Shown in pieces: positions 44,718 to 53,783 of a stretch of 64,000 nucleotides of DNA. Below the pieces are notes generated by a model. That model saw only the letters and a list, made by a program, of their open reading frames with translations. It did not search any database and was not told the DNA's origin. The translations under genes were made by a program, and so were the position numbers. The stretch lies in contig NZ_CP023695.1 in assembly GCF_008704395.1 (NCBI RefSeq), positions 1,426,001 to 1,490,000 of the forward strand. Direction: 5' to 3'. This DNA comes from Streptomyces alboniger. Lineage in GTDB: Bacteria; Actinomycetota; Actinomycetes; Streptomycetales; Streptomycetaceae. The stretch's first letter is position 1; every line of letters begins with the position of its first letter.

Positions 44718-45305
44718 TCACACGCTGTGCGCCTCGGCGGGGGCCGTCCGCGCGAACGCGCCGTCCTTCCATCGCCACTTGGCCGCGTCCTTGCGGTCGG
44801 GGCAGCAGCGGGGGACGTCCAGCGAGGAGTAGCCGAGCAGGGTCGCGGTGATCGCACCGTCACGCACGGCGAAGTCCGTCACGTTCATCCGGTCCTTCGG
44901 GTCGACGAGGGTGGCCACCACGCGGGGCTCGCCCGCCTTGGGGCGGGTGATCACATAGACGCCGTCGGGCGGGGTGCCCGAGCCGGCCCGGCAGTGCACG
45001 ACGGCGACGGTCTCGGCCCTGCCGTCCCCGTCGAGGTCGCCGGTGGCCTTCTTCTTCACGACGGACTTCACGGGGCCGCAGTCGAGGGGGAAGTCCACGG
45101 AGGCGGGGTCGGGGGCGGGGGCCGGTGCGGGCGCGCCCGCCGCTGCCCTGGTGTGCGCCTCGGGCCCTGACTGGGCGGCGGTCGCGGGGTCGGGCTGCAG
45201 GAAGGCGGAGCCCGCGACGACGGCGGCCAGCGCGGCGGCGGTGGCCAGCCAGTGGACGGGGCGGGTGGTGGTGTGTGCCAGGTCCGGGACGGCGGGGTGC
45301 TGCAC
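44718..45305 (-). CDS. Secreted hypothetical protein with EF-hand-like repeat
   Basis: 195 residues from GTG 45305. Signal segment (HWLATAAALAAVVAGSAFL), then ATADLDGDGRAETVAVVHCRAG, an FG-GAP/dockerin-like Ca-binding strand (TGDLDGDGRAETVAV), and a C-terminal domain with four Cys (CGP and PRCCPD). Function unknown; exported. Convergent with the ferredoxin. Confidence 0.78.
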   Translation of the reverse strand: MQHPAVPDLAHTTTRPVHWLATAAALAAVVAGSAFLQPDPATAAQSGPEAHTRAAAGAPAPAPAPDPASVDFPLDCGPVKSVVKKKATGDLDGDGRAETVAVVHCRAGSGTPPDGVYVITRPKAGEPRVVATLVDPKDRMNVTDFAVRDGAITATLLGYSSLDVPRCCPDRKDAAKWRWKDGAFARTAPAEAHSV

Positions 45306-45449
45306 GAGGAAGTGTCTCCTGTGAGGGCTGTGCCGGTGGGATGGCCAGCATCGTGCCATACGTCACAGTGAGGTGGAACACCGGGGTCCGGGGGTACTCG
45401 TCGAACTTTTGGTACGCGGCTTACGCGGCTGGTGTCCTGCCAACGAAAC

Positions 45450-45499
45450 GGCGCCGCCGCGGAGTTCCCCGGTCGGTCGGGGAACTCCGCGGCGGCGCC
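45450..45499 (-). terminator. trmI terminator, 22-bp perfect arms
   Basis: Arms 45450-45471 and 45478-45499, perfect over 22 bp with a 6-nt loop, 30 nt past the trmI stop on the minus strand. Confidence 0.92.
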
Positions 45500-45528
45500 T
45501 GCTCATTGGACGGGGCTCGCCGCGCGGG

Positions 45529-46431
45529 TCAGCGCGGGGTGCCGCCGTCGGCGTTGGGTCCGGCGTAGTCCTCGCCGTAGGCGCCCTTGGCGGGGCGGCG
45601 ACGGCGCATGGGGGGCTCCACGCCGTCCGCGAGGCGGCGGGCGGTGAGCAGGAATCCGGTGTGCCCGATCATGCGGTGGTCGGGGCGGACGGCCAGGCCC
45701 TCGATGTGCCAGTTGCGGATCATCGATTCCCAGGCGGTCGGCTCGTTGAAGCCGCCGATCTCGCGGATGGACTCGACGGTCCTGGCGAGCTGGGTGGTGG
45801 TCGCCACGTAGCAGCAGAGGATGCCGCCGGGGACGAGCGCCTTGGAGACGGCCTCCAGACACTCCCAGGGGGCGAGCATGTCGAGGATGACACGGTCGAT
45901 CTCGGTGTCGCTGAGGTTGTCCTGGAGGTCGCCGACGGTGAGCTGCCAGGCGGGGTGGGGGCCGCCGAAGTAGCGCTCCACGTTCTGCTGGGCGATCTCG
46001 GCGAAGTCCTCGCGGCGCTCGTAGGAGTGCAGCATCCCCTGGTCGCCGATGGCGCGCAGCAGGAAGCTGCTGAGCGAGCCGGAGCCCACGCCCGCCTCGA
46101 CGACGCGCGCGCCGGGGAAGATGTCGGCGAAGGCCAGGATCTGCCCCGCGTCCTTGGGGTAGACCACGGCGGCGCCGCGGGGCATGGACAGGACGTAGTC
46201 GGGGAGCAGGGGGCGCAGCGCCAGGTAGGCGACGTTTCCCGTGGTTCGGACAACACTGCCCTCGGGAGCGCCGATCAGCTCGTCGTGGGGGAAGGAACCC
46301 TTGTGGGTGTGGAAATTCTTCCCGGCTTCGAGCGTGAACGTGTAGTGGCGTCCCTTGGGGTCGGTGAGCTGGACCTGGTCCCCGACCTTGAAGGGCCCGC
46401 GACGGCGGGCGGCACCGGTCGGTTCGGACAT
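45529..46431 (-). CDS. trmI: tRNA (adenine-N1)-methyltransferase TrmI
   Basis: 300 residues. Class I SAM motif VVEAGVGSGSLSSFLLRA, then YERREDFAEIAQQNVE, VILDMLAPWECLEAVSKAL and a tetramer interface. Methylates tRNA A58 in archaea and actinobacteria. The N-terminal KVGDQVQLTDPKGRHYTF beta domain binds RNA. Monocistronic. Confidence 0.95.
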   Translation of the reverse strand: MSEPTGAARRRGPFKVGDQVQLTDPKGRHYTFTLEAGKNFHTHKGSFPHDELIGAPEGSVVRTTGNVAYLALRPLLPDYVLSMPRGAAVVYPKDAGQILAFADIFPGARVVEAGVGSGSLSSFLLRAIGDQGMLHSYERREDFAEIAQQNVERYFGGPHPAWQLTVGDLQDNLSDTEIDRVILDMLAPWECLEAVSKALVPGGILCCYVATTTQLARTVESIREIGGFNEPTAWESMIRNWHIEGLAVRPDHRMIGHTGFLLTARRLADGVEPPMRRRRPAKGAYGEDYAGPNADGGTPR

Positions 46432-46711
46432 GTGACCAGCCTACCGGCCGCGGCGGGACCCTCGGACCACGGCTCGGTGAGCGGGACGGGGGCGTTCGTT
46501 CCCGGCCGGCCAGCGGACGTGAAGTCCGACACACACCTGCCCAGCCGGTCGCGACCGCGCACGCGACGGCGCATGTCATGGCGAATGTCGGGTGAGAGAG
46601 CACAGAAGAGGCTGATGCGGCGAGGCTGTGGCGGCACTTCCGCCAATGGGACACATCAGGCCACTCGCCTCGGCATGCTGGGGTGACGCGACGCCGGGGA
46701 GGTGTCGGCCA
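46432..46711. other. 280-bp gap upstream of the NACHT gene
   Basis: No gene seen. It separates divergent trmI and NACHT genes and must contain both promoters. Lower G+C than the flanks in 46570-46670. Confidence 0.5.
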
Positions 46712-48883
46712 GTGAGGGGTCCCTCGCAGTTCACCGTCGTGTCGATCTTCGTGCTGACCGTGTTGGTGGTGCCGTTGACCACCAACATCGCCAGCACCTC
46801 CGTGCCGGAGAGGATTCGGCCACACCTGTGGCTGGCCTGGCCCATCGCCGTCGCGGCGGCCGGGGCGGCAGCCGTGTTGGAGGTGCGCCGCCGCCAGGAG
46901 GCGGCGGCGCACCCGCGCCCCGGTAGTGAAGGTGAGGAGCGGCTGCGCCACGCGGCGCAGGAACTGGCGCGGACAGTTCACCGCCAGTGGAGTGCCGAGG
47001 CACAGACACGCGTACTGCACCGCCCGCAACCGCTACAGGTCAGTTGGTCCTCCACCGGCCGCCCGGTCACCGCGTCCGCGGCCGCGGTCCTCGGTGAGGG
47101 CGCGGTGGGCGGGCGGCCGTTACGGCTCCGCCTGCGCGGCGGGATCGACGACGTCGCGGAGAAGTACCTGCGGCTGCCCCAGCGCCGTCTCGTGCTGCTC
47201 GGTGCCCCGGGGGCAGGCAAAACGGTGCTGGCCATTCTGCTCACCCTGGGACTGCTGCACCACCGATGCGCCCACGGAGGGCCGGTTCCGGTGCTGTTGT
47301 CGCTCTCCTCGTGGGATCCGCGCACCGAGCGGCTGCACGCATGGGTGATCCGTCGCCTCGTCGAGGACTACCCGGCATTGGTGAACGTCGAGATCTTCGG
47401 CCCCCAGGCAGCATCGCGCCTGGTCACCGACGGCCATATCGTGCCGGTCCTGGACGGCCTGGACGAGATCCCCGCCGAACTGCACGCCGCGGCGATCGAC
47501 GCACTGGACCACACCCCGCCCGGCTCCCCCTTGGTGATCACATGCCGCAGTCAGGAGTACGAGGCCGCGGTGGCCGCCGGCGGGACAGTGCTGAGCGCCG
47601 CGGCAGTGGTCGAGCTGGAACCGGTCGGCGTGCGCGAGATCACGGCGTTTCTGACCGAGGGCGGCGTCGCGGGCGCGGACCGCTGGACCCCGGTGCTGGC
47701 GCACCTGCGCGCGGCTCCCGGCGGGCCGCTGGCCCAGGCACTGTCCTCACCGCTCATGGCAGCCCTGGCCCGTGTCGTCTACGCCCCGCCCACCGCTGAT
47801 CCCGCCGAGCTGCTCGACACGGCCCGGTTCCACGACCGGGCTGCCGTCGAGGGGCATCTGCTGGACGCGTTCATCCCCTCCGCCTACATCCACCATCCGC
47901 CCCCTCCTCCGGATGTCCGGCCGAGCAGCGAGCTACGCCGGTACCCACCGGAACTGGCCCGCCGGTGGCTGGCGTTCCTGGCCACCAAGATGGAACGGCA
48001 CGCGACCCGCGAACTGGCCTGGTGGCAGCTGCACTGGATCGTCCCCACCACCGTACGTCGAGTGATCGGCACAGTGCTGGAGCTGCTGACGGGGGCGGTC
48101 GCCGGGATCGGTGTGGCACTCGGGCCGGGCCTCGCCGTCGGTATGGCAGCCGGCCTCGCGGGGGGCTTCAGCGCGGGCCTGCTGGCCATGGCTCCCTCCC
48201 ATCCCGGCTATGTCAACCTCCAAATACGCGGCCGAATAAGGCTGTTCGGCAGGAAACTCGTCCTGGGGCTGGTCGTCGGTCTCACGATGGGAGCCGGAGC
48301 GGCCTTCGCCTTCGGTCTCGCGGCGGGGCTGGGGATCGACATGGGCGGCGGGCTTGAGTCCGCGATGAAGACCGCCGGCACAGCAGGCCTGAGTGTCGGG
48401 ATCGCCTTCGCGGCCATGATGTGGCTCAACACCCCGGCCGACACCATCTGCTCCCCCAGTGCCCAAGCCTCTCTGCGCAATGACCGGCTGGTCAGCGCCG
48501 TCAGGCTCGTCGTGGAATCCCTCAGCGCGGGGCTACTGGCAGGCCTCGCCGCCCGACGGTACGGCTTCGGCCTCGACGCCGGCTTCGTCTGGGCTCTGAC
48601 CGCCGGACTCGGCGGCGGTTTCGCCCTGGGCGTGGCCGGGCGACTCGCCGGGCGCTTCCAGACCGGCCTCGCCGCCAGTACGTGGGGTTGGTACTCGCTC
48701 AGTCGGATCTGGCTGGCGCTGCGCGGCCAGCTGCCCTGGCGGCTGATGCGCTTCCTCGACGACGCCCATCGGCGCGGCGTTCTGCGCCAGGCCGGAGCGG
48801 TGTACGAGTTCCGCCACGCCCGCCTCCAGGACCGGCTGGCTGATCGGAGCACGGCGGGGGCCGATGAGGAGAGCGGCGGATGA
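46712..48883 (+). CDS. Membrane NACHT NTPase (bacterial NLR-like), contains a TTA codon
   Basis: 723 residues. GTG at 46712 has GGGGAGG 9 nt upstream; an in-frame ATG at 46628 would have no site. One or two membrane helices at the N-terminus, then NACHT: Walker A GAPGAGKT (164-171), Walker B with VPVLDGLDEIP (244-253), VTCRSQEYEAA (Arg sensor region). The C-terminal 250 residues are glycine-rich membrane helices, then a conserved helical end (LPWRLMRFLDDAHRRGVLRQ, ...FRHARLQDRLA). A TTA Leu codon at 47120-47122 (residue 137) predicts bldA dependence. Related proteins act in antiphage defence in other bacteria. Confidence 0.93.
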   Translation: MRGPSQFTVVSIFVLTVLVVPLTTNIASTSVPERIRPHLWLAWPIAVAAAGAAAVLEVRRRQEAAAHPRPGSEGEERLRHAAQELARTVHRQWSAEAQTRVLHRPQPLQVSWSSTGRPVTASAAAVLGEGAVGGRPLRLRLRGGIDDVAEKYLRLPQRRLVLLGAPGAGKTVLAILLTLGLLHHRCAHGGPVPVLLSLSSWDPRTERLHAWVIRRLVEDYPALVNVEIFGPQAASRLVTDGHIVPVLDGLDEIPAELHAAAIDALDHTPPGSPLVITCRSQEYEAAVAAGGTVLSAAAVVELEPVGVREITAFLTEGGVAGADRWTPVLAHLRAAPGGPLAQALSSPLMAALARVVYAPPTADPAELLDTARFHDRAAVEGHLLDAFIPSAYIHHPPPPPDVRPSSELRRYPPELARRWLAFLATKMERHATRELAWWQLHWIVPTTVRRVIGTVLELLTGAVAGIGVALGPGLAVGMAAGLAGGFSAGLLAMAPSHPGYVNLQIRGRIRLFGRKLVLGLVVGLTMGAGAAFAFGLAAGLGIDMGGGLESAMKTAGTAGLSVGIAFAAMMWLNTPADTICSPSAQASLRNDRLVSAVRLVVESLSAGLLAGLAARRYGFGLDAGFVWALTAGLGGGFALGVAGRLAGRFQTGLAASTWGWYSLSRIWLALRGQLPWRLMRFLDDAHRRGVLRQAGAVYEFRHARLQDRLADRSTAGADEESGG

Positions 48884-48895
48884 GGAGAGCGGCGC

Positions 48896-50350
48896 TCAGG
48901 AAGGCCGTGCCATCGCCTTGACGAAGGCGCGTTCCACGTCGGCGGCGGACAGGACGCCGTAGATCTCCCCGGAGTCCTCGACGACGAGGTACTCCGTGGC
49001 GGGGGTGGCCCGCAGGGTGTCGAGGAGTTCCTCTCCGGAGAGTTCCGCGGAGACCCGCATGCCTTCGGTGATGTCCTGGGCGAGGCCGCTGACCGTGACC
49101 CAGGGGCGGCGGTGCTGGGGCACGGAGACGATGGCCGCCTCGCGGACGACCGCCATCGGGTCGCCGTCGGGGTCGACGACCACGAGGGCGCGCGCCCCGG
49201 CGTCGTTGGCCCGGCGCAGCGCCTCGGAGAGGGGGGTGCCGGACTCGACGGGGACGGCGCGGCGGGTCAGGGTGCGGGCGCGCAGCTCGGGCAGGTGTTC
49301 GCGCAGGCGGGCCATGCGCAGGCTGTTCCCTGCGCCGGTCCAGATGATCGCGGCCAGGATGGCGGCGAGCAGGGCGTCGGTGACGGTGTCCATGCCGCCG
49401 ATGTCCTGGGCTTCGCCGCCGAGGGCCCCGGACTGGTTGAGGAGCGGCAGTCCGATCAGTACGGAGATGGCGAGGGCGCGGCCCACCCAGGCGGCGGCGA
49501 CGGTTCCGCTCATGGGCTTGCCGGTGATCTTCCAGACGACGGCGCGCAGCATGCGGCCGCCGTCCAGGGGCAGGCCCGGCAGGAGGTTGAAGGCGGCGAC
49601 GATGAGGTTGGAGATCATCAGTCCCGCGAGCAGGACGCCGGGGACGGTGCCGGGCTCGACGAGGCGCATACCGGCGTAGAAGACACCGGCGAGCACGAGC
49701 GACAGGAGCGGGCCGACGAAGGCGAGGACGAATTCCCGCCCCGGTGTCTCGGACTCCTTCTCGATCTCCGAGACCCCGCCGAAGAACTGGAGCTGGATGC
49801 GGCGCACCGGCAGCTTGAAGCGGAGGGCCGCGACGGTGTGGGCCAGTTCGTGGACCAGTACGGAGGCGTAGAAGGCGACGGCGAAGAAGAGCGAGACGAG
49901 GTAGCGGGTGCCGCCCAGCTCGGGCAGGACGCGGTCGAGCTGGGCGCCGAAGACCCAGGTGATGAGGGCGGCGACGAGGAACCAGCTGGGCGCGACGTAG
50001 ACGGGCACGCCGAAGGGCCTGCCCATGAGGAGGCCGCCCCCGGGGCCCTTGCGGGCCTTGGGCGGTACCGGCGCCTTCTTCCGCTCCCCCGGCCCGTACG
50101 GGGCTCGCTCGCGCTCTGCGGGGGCCGGCGTGGTGGTGGCCGGCTCGGTGGGGGCCTGAGGGCGGGGGCCTGTCGGCTTTGGCCTGCCCGCGGCCGCGGG
50201 CAGGTCCGGCTCGTCCCGCGGAGGGCGCGCCGCCTTCTCGGGTGTGTCCTCCGCGGGCGGAGGCTGCTCGGAGGAGCCGGCCGTGCCCCCGGGGCGCGTG
50301 CCCTCGGCGCCGTCGGACCGCGGCCTGCCGCTCTCGCCGCTCTCGTCCAC
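48896..50350 (-). CDS. Site-2 protease (M50) with two CBS domains
   Basis: 484 residues from GTG 50350 (GAGGGG 5 nt upstream). A long Pro/Glu-rich disordered N-tail (about 1-100), membrane helices, HELAH zinc motif in VLVHELAHTVAA, LDGGRML (second metal-ligand Asp) and a pair of CBS domains (about 360-480). Resembles Rip3/SpoIVFB-type proteases; CBS may sense nucleotides. Convergent with the NACHT gene with a 12-bp gap. Confidence 0.93.
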   Translation of the reverse strand: MDESGESGRPRSDGAEGTRPGGTAGSSEQPPPAEDTPEKAARPPRDEPDLPAAAGRPKPTGPRPQAPTEPATTTPAPAERERAPYGPGERKKAPVPPKARKGPGGGLLMGRPFGVPVYVAPSWFLVAALITWVFGAQLDRVLPELGGTRYLVSLFFAVAFYASVLVHELAHTVAALRFKLPVRRIQLQFFGGVSEIEKESETPGREFVLAFVGPLLSLVLAGVFYAGMRLVEPGTVPGVLLAGLMISNLIVAAFNLLPGLPLDGGRMLRAVVWKITGKPMSGTVAAAWVGRALAISVLIGLPLLNQSGALGGEAQDIGGMDTVTDALLAAILAAIIWTGAGNSLRMARLREHLPELRARTLTRRAVPVESGTPLSEALRRANDAGARALVVVDPDGDPMAVVREAAIVSVPQHRRPWVTVSGLAQDITEGMRVSAELSGEELLDTLRATPATEYLVVEDSGEIYGVLSAADVERAFVKAMARPS

Positions 50351-50478
50351 GATGTCCCCTCGTTCGAAGCGTCCCTCGCCCCGGTACGGCGCGATGCCTT
50401 CACGATCATGCAGGGCGAGAGGGTCTGTCGTCGATGGTATGCGTCGGTTGTCAGTGGCGGGTCGTAGGGTCTGTCCTC

Positions 50479-51360
50479 ATGGAAACCAGCACCGAAGGTG
50501 CCGCGGCGGCCGTGCGCCCGGCATCCCTGTCGCCCTCACGCGCGGGCGACTTCATGCAGTGCCCCTTGCTCTACCGGTTCCGGGTGATCGACAAGCTGCC
50601 CGAGAAGCCGAGCGAGGCCGCCACGAGAGGCACGCTGGTGCACGCCGTCCTGGAGCGTCTCTTCGACGCGCCCGCGAGCGAGCGCACGGCGCCGCGCGCC
50701 AAGTCGCTCATCCCCGGCCAGTGGGACCGGCTGCGCGAGACCAGGCCGGAGCTGACCGAGCTGTTCGCCGACGACCCGGAGGGCGAGCGCATGGCGCGCT
50801 GGCTGTCGGACGCGGAGAAGCTCGTCGAGCGCTGGTTCACCCTGGAGGACCCGACGCGCCTGGAGCCTGCCGAGCGCGAGCTGTTCGTGCAGGCCGAGCT
50901 GGCGTCGGGCCTGAAGCTGCGCGGCATCATCGACCGCGTCGACGTCGCCCCTTCGGGGGACGTCCGCATCGTCGACTACAAGACCGGCAAGGCCCCGCGT
51001 CCGGAGTACGCGGAGGGCGCGCTGTTCCAGATGAAGTTCTACGCCCTGGTGGTGTGGCGGCTGAAGGGCGTGGTCCCGCGCCGCCTCCAGCTGGTGTATC
51101 TGGGCAGCGGTGACGTGATCACGTACGACCCGGTGGTGGCGGACCTGGAGCGGGTGGAGCGCAAGCTGCTCGCGCTCTGGGAGGCGATCGAGCTGGCGAC
51201 GGCGACGGGCGAGTGGCGGCCCCGGCCGACGAAGCTGTGCGGCTGGTGCGACCACCAGGCGGTATGTCCGGAGTTCGGCGGGACTCCCCCGCCGTATCCG
51301 CTTCCGGTGAGGGCGCCCGGGTCCGCCGAGGGTGCGCAGGGCAGAATGGGCCCGGGCTAG
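50479..51360 (+). CDS. RecB/Cas4-like PD-(D/E)XK nuclease
   Basis: 293 residues. ATG 50479. FMQCPLLYRFRVIDKLP at the N-terminus, nuclease core with RGIIDRVDVAP, VRIVDYKTGKAPR and QMKFYALVV, and a closing CGWCDHQAVCPEF cluster. The Cys in FMQCP and the three at the end could bind a 4Fe-4S cluster as in AddB and Cas4. No Cas genes are nearby, so a DNA-repair role is more likely. Confidence 0.9.
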   Translation: METSTEGAAAAVRPASLSPSRAGDFMQCPLLYRFRVIDKLPEKPSEAATRGTLVHAVLERLFDAPASERTAPRAKSLIPGQWDRLRETRPELTELFADDPEGERMARWLSDAEKLVERWFTLEDPTRLEPAERELFVQAELASGLKLRGIIDRVDVAPSGDVRIVDYKTGKAPRPEYAEGALFQMKFYALVVWRLKGVVPRRLQLVYLGSGDVITYDPVVADLERVERKLLALWEAIELATATGEWRPRPTKLCGWCDHQAVCPEFGGTPPPYPLPVRAPGSAEGAQGRMGPG

Positions 51361-51374
51361 CTAAGGAGAGTTAC

Positions 51375-52046
51375 GTGGCCATCCGCGTCCTACTGGTCGA
51401 TGACCAGCCGCTGTTGCGCACCGGGTTCCGGATGATTCTGGAGGCCGAGCAGGACATCGCGGTCGTCGGCGAGGCCGGAGACGGCCTGCAAGCTCTCGAT
51501 CAGGTGCGGGCGCTCCAGCCCGATGTGGTGCTGATGGACATCCGTATGCCGCGGATGGACGGCGTGGAGGCGACGCGGCAGATCACCGGTCCCGGCCGCG
51601 ACGGTCCGGCGAAGGTCCTCGTGCTCACCACCTTCGACCTGGACGAGTACGTGGTGGAGGCGCTGCGCGCCGGTGCCAGCGGCTTCCTCCTCAAAGACGC
51701 TCCGGCGAACGAGCTGGTGCAGGCGATCCGCGTGGTCGCCGCGGGTGAGGCGATGCTCGCGCCGAGCATCACGCGCCGCCTGCTCGACAAGTACTCCGCG
51801 CACCTTCCGTCCGGCGACGAGCCGGTGCCGGACACCCTGCACACCCTCACCGACCGCGAGGTCGAGGTCCTGAAGCTGGTGGCCCGCGGCCTGTCGAACG
51901 CGGAGATCGCGGCGGACCTCTTCGTGAGCGAGACGACGGTGAAGACCCACGTCGGCCATGTGCTCACGAAGTTGGGCCTGCGCGACCGCGTGCAGGCCGC
52001 CGTGTACGCGTACGAGAGCGGGCTGGTGCGTCCCGGCGCGCAGTAG
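51375..52046 (+). CDS. LuxR/NarL-family response regulator
   Basis: 223 residues. GTG 51375 has AAGGAG 6 nt upstream. Receiver with LLVDDQPLLR and phosphoacceptor Asp55 in LMDIRMPRMDG, Thr84 and Lys107; then a LuxR HTH at about 155-210 (LTDREVEVLKLVARGLSNAEIA). No kinase gene adjacent, so an orphan. 14 nt after the nuclease gene; may be coupled. Confidence 0.95.
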   Translation: MAIRVLLVDDQPLLRTGFRMILEAEQDIAVVGEAGDGLQALDQVRALQPDVVLMDIRMPRMDGVEATRQITGPGRDGPAKVLVLTTFDLDEYVVEALRAGASGFLLKDAPANELVQAIRVVAAGEAMLAPSITRRLLDKYSAHLPSGDEPVPDTLHTLTDREVEVLKLVARGLSNAEIAADLFVSETTVKTHVGHVLTKLGLRDRVQAAVYAYESGLVRPGAQ

Positions 52047-52070
52047 CTCTTCGCCGGGCTGGTTCCGAGG

Positions 52071-52127
52071 CGTGAACGACGACGGTGGCCGCCCCCTTGG
52101 AGGGGGCGGCCACCGTCGTCGTTCACG
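52071..52127. terminator. Bidirectional terminator, 27-bp perfect arms
   Basis: Left arm 52071-52097 and right arm 52101-52127 pair perfectly around TGG. Between convergent response regulator and ABC binding-protein genes. The longest hairpin in the window. Confidence 0.95.
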
Positions 52128-52138
52128 GTCACCCGCGG

Positions 52139-53725
52139 TCAGCCCTTGCTGATCTCCCAGAAGCGGAAGACGGTCGAGGCGTCCAGGCAGGATTCGAGGC
52201 CGTAGACGTTGTCGCGGACGACCGCGTACTGCTTGGCCTGCCAGACCGGCAGGATCGGCAGCTGATCGGCCACGATGTCCTGCAGTTCGGAGTACTGCTT
52301 GTCGGTCTTGGTGCGGTCGCTCTCGGTCGCCGTGCCGGGGATGATCTTCCCGGTGATCTCGTTGTTCTCGAAGTGGTTGCCGAGGACGTTGCCCTTGCCG
52401 AAGAAGGGCTGCGTGAAGTTGTCGGGGTCCGGGTAGTCAGGGACCCAGCCCTTCACGTAGACGCCGTACTTGCCGGCCTCGATGTCCTTCTCGTACTGCT
52501 CGAACTCCACGGACTTCACGTCGGCGTCGAAGAGGCCGGACGCGTTGAGCTGCTTGGCGATGGCGTTCAGCTCCTGGTTGGTGGCCGGGCCGTAGCGCGA
52601 GGGCGTCGACCAGAGCGTGAGCTTGACCTTGCCGTCGACTCCGGCGGAGCGCAGCGCCGAGGCGGCCTTCGCGCGCTGCGGACGGGCGCCGTAGGTGTCG
52701 AAGAACGCGGTGTTGTGGCCGCCGATGCCCGCCGGGACGATCGAGTACAGCGGCGTCGCCGTGTCGTTGTAGACCTCCTGGACCAGGGCGTCCCGGTCGA
52801 GGAGATAGGCGATGGCCTTGCGCACGCCGAGCTTGCCGGCCACCGGGTCCTTCATGTTGAAGACCAGGTGCTGGACCTCGGCGCTGGTGCCCTCGACGAT
52901 GTCGACGTCCTTGCCGGCCTCGGAGGTGTCCTGCTCGATGTCCGCGATGTCGGCCGCGGCGAGGCCTCGGTAGGCCAGGTCGATCTCGTTGTCCAGGAGC
53001 GCCTTCTTCAGGCCCTTCTGGTCGCCGTTGAAGAACTTGAGGGAGACGCCCTCGTTCTTGACCTTGGCCGTGCCCTTGTAGGAGGAGTTGACGGAGAAGT
53101 CCGCCTGCTCCTTGTCGAAGGAGTCGAGCTTGTACGGGCCGGAGCCGACCGCCTGGCCGTCCTCGCGCAGCTTGTTCATGTCGTACTCGCGGTGGTCCAC
53201 GATCGAACCCGCGCCCGAGGCGATCTTGCTGGGGAAGGTCGCGTCGGGGTACTTGAGCCGGAAGACGACGGTCTTGGCGTTCGGGGTCCGGACGCTGTCG
53301 AGCATCGGGAACATGATCGCCGGGCCGGCGTCGTCCTTGATCTTCCGCATGCGGTCGAAGGAGAACTTGACGTCCTTCGAGGTGAGGGCGTTGCCGTTGC
53401 TGAACTTCAGCCCGTCACGCAGCTCGCACTTGAAGACCTTGGCCTCCATGTCCGTGAAGCCGCAGCTCTTGGCGGCCTCCGGCTCGGGTTCCGTGGCGCC
53501 CTTGGGGAAGCTCAGGAGGGACTGGAAGACGTTGTTGAACAGGAGCCACGACCCGGGGTCGTAGCCGGATGCCGGGTCGGTGGCGAGGACGTCGTCGGAC
53601 ATCCCCACCACGACCGCGTCGCCCGTCTCGCCCGCTCCGCCCGACTCCGATCCGCAGCCGGTCAGCAGGGCGGCGGCGAGCCCTCCCGTGAGGGGAAGGG
53701 CCAGCCACTGGTTACGACATTTCAC
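52139..53725 (-). CDS. ABC-transporter family-5 (peptide-type) lipoprotein, copy 2
   Basis: 528 residues. Lipobox LLTGC (Cys24). Family-5 extracellular solute-binding fold with LRDGLKFSNGNALTSKDVKFS and MPMLD-like loops, ending in EISKG. About 58 bp after the paralogous gene upstream; no permease or ATPase gene is near. Could work with an importer elsewhere. Confidence 0.92.
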   Translation of the reverse strand: MKCRNQWLALPLTGGLAAALLTGCGSESGGAGETGDAVVVGMSDDVLATDPASGYDPGSWLLFNNVFQSLLSFPKGATEPEPEAAKSCGFTDMEAKVFKCELRDGLKFSNGNALTSKDVKFSFDRMRKIKDDAGPAIMFPMLDSVRTPNAKTVVFRLKYPDATFPSKIASGAGSIVDHREYDMNKLREDGQAVGSGPYKLDSFDKEQADFSVNSSYKGTAKVKNEGVSLKFFNGDQKGLKKALLDNEIDLAYRGLAAADIADIEQDTSEAGKDVDIVEGTSAEVQHLVFNMKDPVAGKLGVRKAIAYLLDRDALVQEVYNDTATPLYSIVPAGIGGHNTAFFDTYGARPQRAKAASALRSAGVDGKVKLTLWSTPSRYGPATNQELNAIAKQLNASGLFDADVKSVEFEQYEKDIEAGKYGVYVKGWVPDYPDPDNFTQPFFGKGNVLGNHFENNEITGKIIPGTATESDRTKTDKQYSELQDIVADQLPILPVWQAKQYAVVRDNVYGLESCLDASTVFRFWEISKG

Positions 53726-53783
53726 GTACGTGCCTTTGTTGTTGTGGTCATTCGGTGGGACTGGGGCCTGTGGGAGGGGGGAA

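Noticed and set aside
50479..51360. Cas4-like nuclease as a sign of a CRISPR system
   Set aside because: No repeat-spacer array and no cas gene in the window; stand-alone RecB-like nucleases with Fe-S Cys are common.
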